Assembly (NCBI RefSeq): GCF_900324485.2
Contig: NC_046640.1
Coordinates: forward strand, 17,099,673-17,163,672
Length of the DNA: 64,000 nucleotides
Source of the DNA: Mastacembelus armatus
Taxonomy: Eukaryota > Chordata > Actinopteri > Synbranchiformes > Mastacembelidae
Direction: 5' to 3'
This document shows, in pieces, positions 23,480 through 33,827 of this stretch. Positions within the stretch are counted from its first letter, which is position 1; every line of letters begins with the position of its first letter. Both the position numbers and the translations under genes were made by a program. The notes below the pieces were generated by a model. The model was not told where the DNA came from. It did no database searches and worked only from the letters and a program-made list of their open reading frames with translations.

Positions 23480-25607
23480 ATGCCCATGTACCAGGTAAAG
23501 CCCATCTGTGGGGATGACATAAAGATTGATTTGCCCACGTGCATGTACAAGTTACCAAATATCCACGCGCAGCAAGGGAACAGCTGCACCCCCGAGCACG
23601 CGCTTCAGGTAACTGTGAATTCATTCATGTCGACAAGTTTCGTTTTTCCAACACTTCGTTTGTGTTTATCTGTCGCTGTTGTGCCACTTCGTTTGGTTCC
23701 TTTCGTTATTTCTAATACCTCGCACGGTTTGTTAGCCTGGGTTGTCTTTAGCCAAGCTAGCTGGCTAACCGAGCTTCTTAGAGAAATGAGAAATGTGAGT
23801 TGAAGCTGATGCAACAACCGCTGCACGTCTGTACATTTCATTGAGTACAAGATATTAAATAATGAGATTGTTCGAGCAGCTTGATTCAGCCTTTGGTTGC
23901 ATTGTCAACCTTCAATTGCCCTTTGGGGATTAATAATTAATAATTACTCATCTCTGTGTGTATCTATCTGATCTAATCTATCGGATCTCTATCTAGCTCA
24001 TCTGTGCATTTTCTCAAGTACTTTACTGAAATACAGTTTGAGATGCTTTACTGTACAAATAAAAATTTGTAATATGGTAAATGCTGCATACTTTAGATAT
24101 CGATATTGTCTTGATAATGTGTTTTTTTTACCGTTGTCCCTATTAAAACCATGAATGTTCACACTATGAAGTTTAATTCCTAGTCAGCCACACTGAGTGA
24201 TGCTCTCTGTCTCTGCAGAATGGCGAGGTGGACCCAGCAGTCAAAGCTCTGGAGGCTCGGCAGGATGAGATTATGAGAAAACTGTACGAGCTGAAGGCAG
24301 CAGTGGAGGGCCTGGCCAAGACGGTGACCACCCCAGATGCCGATCTGGACCTAACAGTCAGCAGCAGCCTCTCCTCCAAAAGCTCCAATGCCACAACCTT
24401 CAAAGGCACTACAGACCTGGACACACTACTGGGCAAGGTGAGAAACTGGAAGTGATACTGATGTGTTTTAGTGATGCTAGAGTATTACCTACATGGACTG
24501 TGTGCTGAGACAAATTCTGGTTCTTGAAACTGACATAATTTGACTCCATGTTGTCTTTGGCAGCTTCAGCCACCACAGTTCCACATATGGTTGGCTGCTG
24601 ATATCCATTAGAACTCTCTGTCATTACAAGTTATACAGTAAATACCGCACCAACTGGCATAACCGGCTCGTAAAACAATTACCTTTGAAGCAGCAGAACA
24701 TGTGGACTTATTACAGCCTGTTTGTGCATGTTGTTTTGGCCTAGTTATGGGCGACCAATGTTAATTCTGTATTTATTTCAGAAGCTGCACCTATTTACCT
24801 CTGTCTTGTTTATGTCACAAGGACCTTGGTGCTCTTCGTGACATCGTCATCAACGCCAACCCAGCGCAGCCCCCCCTGACCCTGGTGGTGCTCCACAGCC
24901 TGCTGTGTCAGCGCTACCGGGTACTCTCCACCGTCCATGTCCACTCGTCAGTAACCAGTGTGCCACCACAGCTCCTGTCCTGCCTTGGTCCACGCCATGC
25001 AGACAGCTACGCTCGTAACATGTTCCAGCTGGGCTTCACCCTCATATGGAAAGATGGTAAGATAAAACATCAAAGAAGTAAAGAGCCATTGTGTTTAGGA
25101 ATGACATTTCTAACCATTATAAGCTTTGCATTTATGTTATTCACAAATCAGCACTGTGGCATTATCTGGAGGATGGAAATGCTTGTGTGCTAATGAGACA
25201 TTTATCTCTTCTATCCAGTGCCCAACCTGCAAATGAAGTTCAGCATTCAGAACATGTGTCCCATTGAAGGTGAGGCCAATGTTGCACGCTTTCTCTTCAA
25301 GCTGCTGGCTCCCTATCCCAGTGACCCTGCTCTTGCCACCTTGATCGACAGCTGGGTAGACAGAGCTTTCTTCCAGCTGGCAAAGTGCAGCGGCAAGGAG
25401 AAAGCCACTGTTCTGCAGGCCCTCAACTCTTCCCTGGGCCGCAATCCCTGGCTGGCTGGGCCGGAGTTCTCCCTGGCCGATATCGCCTGTTACTGCTGTG
25501 TACTGCGAAATGGTTTGACTTCATCTCTTCCCACTAATGTCCAGCGCTGGCTCAACTCCTGCGAAAACCTGGGCCACTTTGGCCCTGCCAAGCTACTTCT
25601 GCAGTGA
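23480..25607 (+). CDS. aimp2: Aminoacyl-tRNA synthetase complex-interacting multifunctional protein 2 (AIMP2/p38), four exons
   Basis: Coding exons are 23480-23608, 24219-24437, 24822-25056 and 25219-25607 (129/219/235/389 nt), giving 323 residues against about 320 in human. The protein starts MPMYQVKPICGDD. Residues about 53-75 (ALEARQDEIMRKLYELKAAV) form the leucine-zipper helix that binds the arginyl-/lysyl-synthetase side of the complex. The C-terminal half (about 200-323) is the GST-C-like domain, with MKFSIQNMCPIEGEANVARF, TLIDSWVD, NPWLAGPEFSLADI and NVQRWLNSCENL. AIMP2 is a scaffold of the cytosolic multi-tRNA-synthetase complex and has signalling roles in vertebrates. In human it lies head-to-head with PMS2; no PMS2-like exon is seen upstream here. 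An ATTAAA polyadenylation signal lies near 26050. Its neighbours are the parvalbumin array on the left and the minus-strand hAT-derived gene on the right. Confidence 0.97.
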
Positions 25608-26049
25608 CAGGGGCTATCCAGGACCTGACACCAAAGAGTGTCATACCCAAAGTGAGAGAAGGGCATTAGAGTATTAAAATATCCCAGCCATGTCTGGAAG
25701 TCCTTCTAATGCTTCCACGTTATGGTATTCTTTTACTGAGCTGACAAAGACTTGGTAGAATCAATATGGTTGCTGGTTAAAATAACATAAGAGAATTTGT
25801 CTCTGCCATGCTGCTTTTGTATAACAAGACTCTAGGGTATTTTTTGCAAAGGAGGAAGCATGAGAAGACTATAAAGGCTTGGTGATGGGTTAAGTTAAAA
25901 ATGATGACAGATGTTTTTAGGCTAACACAGACACTGTACACCTTCCACCTACTTTGTGCCTAACTTGATCCTGTTCTAAGTATGTGTGGCGACTGGTATT
26001 ACTGGATGTTTTCAAAGTAATACCTTGTACTATTTGATTTTCAGAAGTC

Positions 26050-26055
26050 ATTAAA
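26050..26055 (+). promoter_or_regulatory. aimp2: Likely polyadenylation signal of aimp2
   Basis: ATTAAA, the common variant signal, lies about 440 nt after the stop codon. No AATAAA lies nearer. Confidence 0.5.
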
Positions 26056-26079
26056 ACTTCGACTTTGGATCAAACTTTG

Positions 26080-27370
26080 AACTGCAGCTTGGAGTTTGTT
26101 TTTCAGCATATTTAATCATTTTGAAAACAAATTTGTCAAAGTAACCAAACAGGCAGTATTAATGAAGTGCACCTCTGTGTCCAATAGGTGGCAGGACTGT
26201 CATTTATAAGTTGAAGGTAACTTCTGAACATGTCATTAGTTCACTCCATTCACCTGCTGAAACTACACAGAGCTGGCATTAGGTTTTTGCAGAGATAACG
26301 GTATCACCATATATTTTTTAGGTTGTTTTTTTTTCAACTAACATATATTTTTGGATTTTTAAACTCTAATATCAATGTTCTAGTTAAAACAATATTATTT
26401 AAAATCATTTTAAATAAAACATTTAATAGTTCTTGTGTGCAAGTACTAAAAAAATCCCATTTAAAGATTAACTTTACATAATTTTTGTTTGATTTTTCAT
26501 CTTAAAACTACTTTAAATGTGATTTCATCATCCATAAGTGACCTAATTTAAGCATATGTAACATTATTGCAACTTTTTTCAAAAATATGGGGAAATTACA
26601 GATCTTTAAAATAAAGTATCAATATGCCAGTTAATCAGCAATCTTGCAGCTGCACACTTTTGATTATGGGGCAGTCTTATGCTGCAGAGTTCTATATACT
26701 GTAACTCTAATACTTTGTGACTGCTACAGGCAAAGTAGAAAATCCATCGACTATGATATATGTACATATAAGGTCATAATTTGTTAAAAAGGAGACAAAA
26801 AAATCCCAGATTTATTCATTCTTTGTCTGGGTTGGTTTGGTCTTCACAAGTGTCATGTTTTGGCAGCTCAGGTCCTGTGTTACAGCTCTGACAGCCTCCT
26901 GTTGGTCTCCAGGCAGCTGTCTGACAAGACGAAAGCTCGTAACTGACGTCTGGGCACATTGCAAGGAATACACATGGGAATCTGCAGCACTGGAATTTTA
27001 GAGTTTGTGTACTTTGTCTTCTTCACACACACACAAAGGCTAAGTAATCAGTATCTCTTGCAGGGCTGCATGCAAATAAAGCAGCTGTAACTAATCTAAT
27101 TACTTCTGCTTTCCAAATGATTTTCATGGGAAAAAAGGCAAAGACACAAACAAAGGCCTCTTTCTTCGACTCTTTATATTTATGATATAAAACATACAGA
27201 CAGGAGAAGCATTCTCACTGAACAGCTGTAGAAAAAACAAACGATCCTAACTGAAAGACAAAATCACTTCAGTTTAACCCTGTGGCTACTTAAAATCACA
27301 ACAATAGCACAGATAGAAAGATGCTTTTGTTAGTATATTCGGTCCTTGAATATCATTGTCCATGATTGTC
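26080..27370. other. Interval between the converging aimp2 and hAT-derived genes
   Basis: AT-rich sequence with no supported exon or recognisable repeat. Confidence 0.5.
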
Positions 27371-27380
27371 AATTTGATAT

Positions 27381-27386
27381 TTTATT
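27381..27386 (-). promoter_or_regulatory. Possible polyadenylation signal of the hAT-derived gene
   Basis: TTTATT on the plus strand reads AATAAA on the minus strand. It lies about 205 nt beyond the stop codon of the minus-strand gene. Confidence 0.45.
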
Positions 27387-27591
27387 TAGGCCATTCTGGA
27401 GTGGGAGATATATGCTATGCCTATCAAAACAGATAAGGAAGCAATATTACAAAACATCTGGGCTAAGTTATAAATTAACTATTACTCAGGGTTTCCTGTC
27501 ATGATTTTAGCACAACGTGGTTTAATTCTGTATCAGTTTAAAGGCAGAGAGAGGGAAAAAAAAGCCACTGGTAAAGTCACTGGTAATGTAT

Positions 27592-29791
27592 TCACTCTGT
27601 GACCAAAGCACACAGGTTGCTGTTGTACCTCAAAAGCTGAATGCGTTCGAAGTAGTCATCAGTCAGAAAGTTTCTCTGTGAGGTGACCAGGTTGCCTTTC
27701 TGACTGAAGAGACGCTGGACGGGGGCCGTGGATGGAAGAGTGGTGTTATATTTTAGAAACAGCTGCTTCACTCTGGGGAAGTCCTGCAGGCACTCAAGGC
27801 TCTTCCCTGTTCCTTCAAGGTACTTGCGGATCTCTTCCATCACTCCCCGTTGTTGGATCTGATTGGCAGGTTTCACAGACCCGTAGCTAAAAAAGTCATC
27901 TTCAGATTCAATGGTGGACAGATTGCGGCTGGTGTTTGCCTCAGCTACGTTGCAGGGATCGATCTGAGATGCCTCTGTAGCCAGCAGAGAGCACATCTCC
28001 TCTCTCTCCGAGGCAGCCATCCACCACAAGCGAAACTGGGGAGTAGTTGCTGTTGCAATCTTTGCTTCTGTGCTGGCAAACAGCGCCTGGAACCGCACAT
28101 CAATAGCCATCACAATGGCATTGATGACATCACCAAAGTAATTTGCTGCCTCTTTCTGCTCATTTAGCTTGTTCTTTAGACTAAGTACAGTTGGGATGAC
28201 CAGACCCAGGTAACATTTCTGCTCAGCTTGGAAAAGTTCAAGTGCAAAAGCAAGTGGGTGGAACACAGCCACATATTCTTTCAGGAAGGCCATCTCCTCT
28301 GGCTGCATACGGGGGACCTCCAGGCGGGCACACAGCTCTGTCAGCTCCCGCTCACTCAAAGAGACAATCTTCTGCACAGCACAGTACTCCACATTCCAGC
28401 GTATAACAGCAGGGACAACAAGTGCCATCTTTCCTATCTCCTCTGCTGCGTCCATACCAACCTGGAGGTGGTGGCATTTGCTCCAAATGGCAAACACCTT
28501 GGCCATTGTACTGTAATGTAGCTGGCACATTGGCCCCTGTGATACAGCCTGCCAAAAGTCCTCAGTGACAATCTGCTCTAGGGTGTGTGATGCACAGCGC
28601 TGTACAGTGGGCAAAAACAGGAGCATGTCCTGCTCGGGCTCGCCCTCGAGGATGCTGCTCACGTTTTCATAGAACCCAATGTCATCGTCACTTTCCTGGC
28701 CGTCCACTGCAAACTCCTTGAACACACTGATAAAGGGGCTGCCATTGTCAGTGATTGTGGTCTGAACTTTACTTTCAATGTTGTATGCCACATGGATGTC
28801 ATGTATCCGCCCAGCAATGGTGTCATATGTGATCCTGCCCTGCAGCCGTGCAAAGCCCAGAGCAGCAGATTTCCTCTCCAAAGAATCTGCATCGATCCAA
28901 TGGCAGGTCAGACCAAAGAAGCTCCTGTTGTTGGCTGTCCAGATGTCAGCCGTGGTGCACACGTACTGGACATTGGTGAGTTTCGCCATCAGCTCCTCCC
29001 TCATCCTGGAGAAACCTTGGTCCACCTTTGTAAACAAGGTCACTCTGTCCATGGACTTCAGCCCTTCAGTTAAGCCTGCAATCAGCTTCCTGAAGCCGGG
29101 CTGCTCCAGCACATAAAATGACTGGCAGTCTTCTACGATGAAGTTGAAGATCAGCTCATCGATCTTTGCTTGTGTCATGCATTTGGAGATGATTTCTGCT
29201 TTGAGTTTTTTGAGTTGGCAGTGCCTGCTTTCCTCACCGTTGTGCTCTTCTTTCTTTCTTCCCCTCTTGGCATCAGGACTAGCTTCACAGCCCAAGTGTG
29301 TTCTCTGAAAGACAAAACGCATAAGAGGTTTCCCTTTAGCTGCTGGTGCTGTGCCATTTGTGCCACCAGCCTGCAAACTTCAAACTCCAAAGACAATACC
29401 ACTTATGCAGAGTACAGTTGTTTTTTTTTTCAGCTTGGTTGCACAGAAAGAGCCTCGGGCGCCACGAGTTAGTAATCGACATGCAGCCACAATGTAACGT
29501 TATTAATCATGAAGGAAGCGATTCATTCATTAACTCTTTCAAACATTAACCTGACGGGAGCGAGGAATCACTACAGTGGCGTTTCTTTCTGGAACTTACG
29601 TCTAAATGTTTCTTTAGATTTGATGTTGATGTTTTCGACGTGGATAGCAGATTGACCCTCGGCAGACACAGATTACACTGGACGATGATATTTTTTCCTT
29701 GATCTGCCTTGTACGTGAAATGGTGGCGATAACGCCAAGTATGCATGGCCGATTTGGTCTCGCCGCTGGGTTCATTGTGATCCACATCCAT
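27592..29791 (-). CDS. BED-finger / hAT-transposase-derived protein (ZBED-like), two exons
   Basis: Exons on the minus strand are 29791-29600 (192 nt) and 29304-27592 (1713 nt). The donor is GAC|GTAAGT and the acceptor CTTTCAG|AGA, and the 295-bp intron is in phase 0. The predicted protein is 634 residues with no stops. Residues 19-67 form a BED zinc finger: W19, C39, C42, H62, H67; the last His comes from exon 2. The RNase-H-like hAT core follows, with D184 (TTADIW), D250 (TITDNGS) and the C301/H304 motif (RCASHTLEQ). The C-terminal dimerisation region (about 580-634) includes STAPVQRLFSQKGN. Where active hAT transposases have Glu in the ERxFS motif, this protein has Gln594. The D-D spacing fits Hermes-type enzymes. 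No terminal inverted repeats were recognised. It is either a domesticated ZBED-type gene or a catalytically dead transposon copy with an intact frame. An acceptor at 29370 is also in frame but would lose the second zinc His. Confidence 0.85.
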
Positions 29792-29842
29792 TTCGAACGC
29801 TATCTCTAATGTTACTGATGTCTGGAAATATAATAAAAGTAT

Positions 29843-29885
29843 CGTAATCCGATTTAGTAATCGTGATTACACGTAAAGTAACGAT
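29843..29885. repeat. GTAATC/GATTAC inverted motifs upstream of the hAT-derived gene
   Basis: Within about 45 bases, just 5' of the minus-strand start, the sequence has CGTAATCCGATT, then the perfect inverted pair GTAATC-GT-GATTAC, then GTAAAGTAAC. Such motifs resemble the terminal and subterminal repeats of teleost hAT elements, so this may be a remnant of the element's end. No matching partner was seen beyond the 3' end of the gene. Confidence 0.4.
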
Positions 29886-29899
29886 GGCGGTAGAGAAAT

Positions 29900-31150
29900 C
29901 CTCGTGAAAAAAGGGGCAGGCTTTTGTTCAGATGGTTCCCAGGAAACACACAAGGAGTGGACACTGGCGTCCCCGTTTATTTGGCACATGCGCATTAATA
30001 ACAAAATCTACAGAGAGACTAAGTAAACGTGAAGCATTACGCATGCGTTTTACGCACATGGACGTCCATACTGTAACGTCACGGACCATTCCTTTCTATC
30101 TTTACGCTCCTCATAGTAGCTCTAGTGTTTCCTTTTCCTCCAGTGTTGCCGCGAGTTGGCGCCACCATCAGGGCATCAGGGAGTAGAAGTAAAAAGGCCA
30201 GACGGTTTTAATTGACACATTGTGTGAGAACCATCCATTCATTACAGCCTAACAAAGAAAAAATGAAATGACCGATTTACCAATTACAGAAAATATGCAC
30301 ATAAAAAAAATTAGAGACAGAAAAAAAGTATAGCAGGTTTGGGCTGGTTCTGTCACTGAATGAAAACATGCACATAACACTTTCAGTCAACTTTAGAACA
30401 TTTGAAAGCATTTTAAATTTCCCTGCACTCAAAAAATTTTTTTGGCCTGTTGTTACATTTCCTAGAGATTAAGTTTCAGTTTCATTTCTGTAGCTGTGAC
30501 GTTTTGCAGATGTTCAGTTTTGTAGCTTTTGTGGGAATGACAGTCGAAGACAGCAAGAGCTGTGGCTGGGTCACTTTATTGTGACTTGTAAGTCTGTGAT
30601 GTTTTTACATCAGTTTGACAAACAGAAACAGACACGTGTGACGGATGTTCTGTTTTTGTCAAACATGAGCAGAAATTCCTAAAAGTGTTTCACTTTGTTT
30701 GAAAACCTTGTGTCGTGATATTGTTTCTCCCACCAATCCTTCACCTCCAGCTTCACCTCTGTGACAGCTGCCTGTGACTGATATTTTAAGTGCACCATCC
30801 AGTTACACGACCAAACTGCCATAAAATCACTGTGAGTTGGTTCTTTCTTTATTCAGCAGCACATTTTCCTCCATTGGTTAGATCTGGTGAGGGTGGGGTC
30901 TCACTTAAAAGCCATTGACGTAGCGCTCTTTGGCAATGGGTTTTAACAAACACGCAGTCTTTAAGAACAGGGAAAAGTGCTTTGAGGGAAAGATAATAGG
31001 GGGAACAGAAAAATTAAGTGGTAAAGAGGTTTTAAGTGTTTTGAATAGGTACACGATGTTGCAGACGTGCTGTCCTGCGCGCTTCAAACCTGTGTGGAGC
31101 CTCTGGAGTGGACATAACTGGTGTCCTCTTATTGTCACAACAGCCAGTTG
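29900..31150. other. Interval between the hAT-derived gene and cacng4
   Basis: No supported exon. Its right end probably includes the cacng4 promoter; no confident TATA box or transcription start was found. Confidence 0.45.
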
Positions 31151-31334
31151 GTTTTGAGCATCAGGTGAGCGTTTCAGGCAGTAACCTCTTTTCTTCGTCT
31201 TTCTCTGGGCAACATATTCCACTTTTAGCAGAGAAGAAGAGAGCGTGGACACACCTAAATAAGTATGACCAAAGGATCCTGACGCGCTCCGGTGTGTGCA
31301 TGGTGAGCGGTGACCGGTGAGAGTGTGGACTAGT

Positions 31335-31358
31335 ATGAAGCGCCATGGCTTGGTGTGA
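31335..31358 (+). promoter_or_regulatory. cacng4: Upstream ORF overlapping the cacng4 start codon
   Basis: An ATG at 31335, with A at -3, opens a 7-codon frame (MKRHGLV, stop 31356-31358) that overlaps the main ATG at 31345 in another frame. Such overlapping uORFs usually lower translation of the main frame. Whether it lies in the mature transcript depends on the 5' end, which is not mapped here. Confidence 0.5.
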
Positions 31359-33793
31359 CCGCGGGGTTCAAACACTGCTGGCCACCGTGGGGGCTTTCGC
31401 TGCCTTTAGTCTGATGACCATCGCCATCGGTACGGACTACTGGCTCTATTCGCGGGCGTACATCTGCAACGGCACCAATACCACCGCAGACGAGACCCAG
31501 CCACAACCCAAAACCAAGAAGGGCGATCTCACCCACTCTGGGCTGTGGAGAATCTGTTGTATTGAAGGTGAGCATGCTCCAAGTCTAGTCTCACTGCATT
31601 GAAGCCGTGAAGATAAACGCTGCCTTGCATGGTAATTAAATAGAGACTCCACGGTTTCCTGTTCGTGCAACGCAGTTTGATTCCTCTAGATTTTTGACAA
31701 AGAGTCTTTTGTTTCTCAGTGCGCACAGACATTTGAGCGCACAAAGGACGCACTCCGTTTACGCACAACCAAATGTATAAATTACTTAGATGGATCAACA
31801 AAAATGTGATAAACTTTCCAGTGTTATAGGTCAAACGGAGAAAGTGTTGGTAAACACAGGTAATCGATACTTTTGACACTAGATGTGCTGAAGTGGCACA
31901 TTAACGAGAAACAAACGAATGGTGTCCTGGTAGGCGCTCAACTCAGTCTGTCTGCCAACTGTTACATGCATTGTTCAAGTATAGTCCCACACAATAAACA
32001 CTGTTCTGCTGTTATAGTCAGCAAACAATGTGATGCCAAGACGGCGCGCCTGAGCCCATTCACTCCTAAAACCGGGAAATGTGCGCGCTATTAGTCTACT
32101 TTCATTCATGTCTTCATTGTATCCGATGCTGTTGCTTGGCAACATCCCTGAAATTGCTATGGAAACATGCCCAGTGATTTAAAAATAGATGACTGAGTTC
32201 ACGTCATGTCCAAGCAACAACAGTTTGTTTCTTATTTTGTTCTTGTCTTTTCATCCTCTTAAAACTTATTTTTGAATAATTTTTTACGCTTTTAATGTTT
32301 CATGAAGAGGTGCCCTGACAGTGACGTCTTATTTCAACAGCGGACAGACACTCATTCATTGACCAATCTTTCTTCCGGCCACCCTTGCACTTCGCTCCTC
32401 AGCTATCAATGAGTCGATGTAACTGGATGGATTTGTTCATGCGTCTGCCATGACGCAGTGATTGCTGGAGCACAAATTTTCTACCAAAAATAAAAAGTGA
32501 ACATATCTTAGTTTAACATGTGTTTAGCAAGGTGTTAAAAATCAGCAAACACCACAATGTTGTTGGGTCTATATATGTGCAATTCAGTCATAAACAAATG
32601 ACTGAGTATAAAAGCCTATATAAAAGCACTAGAACTTGAAACTCTAGAGTTTTTCCTTAGTAAGCTGCAGAATTATGAATAGTGTGGTCATCAGCTCACA
32701 CAGGCACTTCAGACATACAGAGAAAACAGCACATCGTGTTCCAGCGGCAGGTAAAGAGGAGCTAAGAAATGTTATGTGCACCTGTACTGTCATTTCTGGA
32801 GCTTTAGTAAAGACAAAAATCCTGAAGGCCATAAACATAGTTGTCTTGTGATAAGGAAAGATCAAAAACTTTTTTGTCCCAGTTAAAATACTTATTTACA
32901 GCAGACAGATTTTTTCTTAAATGTCCTTTTAAAACATTTCTCTTTGACTGTGTTGTCTTTTGTGTGTAGCTACTCTAAGGTTTTGTATTGATGCCAAGAT
33001 ATTTATTCACTATAAGGCACCTGAGTCTGTTTCTTTTTAATTCCCTGAAAATAATGGAATAATTCACACTTCTAAAAAGGAGGAAAACATTTTACCTGAG
33101 CCTGTACTTTCATTTCCCTTATACAGTGAGTTTTGGTTTTGGGTCAGGCACTTCTAAGTGTTTGCACTTTATTCTGTGGATTTGTGAGCATATTTTTATT
33201 CATAATTTTCAAAACGCAATGTCACCATTGGCAACATGTATGGAGAGCTTCAGCTGTCATCAGTGATTAAGTTGTTTCATCATGCTGTGGTGAAGATGGG
33301 CGCTTCAGACACATGTAAAGAATATCCTGGTGTGTTATGACACTTGCAATTTACTGAGAGTCATGCTTGGCTGGGCACCTGTCTGTGATGTGGACAGATT
33401 CACAGTCTGCATTGTGTCCTCTGAGACCCCGAGAAACCGTAATAAATTACAAATGTCATCCAACTATTATGTAAATCCTGATTTTGCCTTCAGTGCTTTG
33501 AAGTAAATAATGAAAGTGGGATTAAGACAGCAGAGAGAGAATTGATCTTGATGAGGTGGTGGACAAAGACCAGCTCTGTGAGATGAGACGTCTTTCTGAA
33601 AGCATCATTTTCACAAACAAAGGGGACCCTATCATATCTTTTTCTCCAGTGCTAATAGGTTCACTTCTCTGCCTTTTCTTAAAACTACAAGCTGCTGGAC
33701 AGTGGCTCTGTTGTCATGGAGACTCATAAGTATAGCAGAGAAGACAAGGAAGGAGTCTTAACCTTCCCACCCCCCTCCATACACACACAGACA

Positions 33794-33827
<34 letters not shown>

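Noticed and set aside
23313-23624. Minus-strand 103-codon open frame across the aimp2 first exon
   Set aside because: It is antisense to a well-supported exon in a GC-rich promoter region, with low-complexity Ser/Cys/Arg composition and no splice signals or homology.
30905-31375. 156-codon minus-strand open frame over the cacng4 first exon
   Set aside because: It is antisense to the cacng4 5' UTR and start exon, with unremarkable composition and no recognisable motif.
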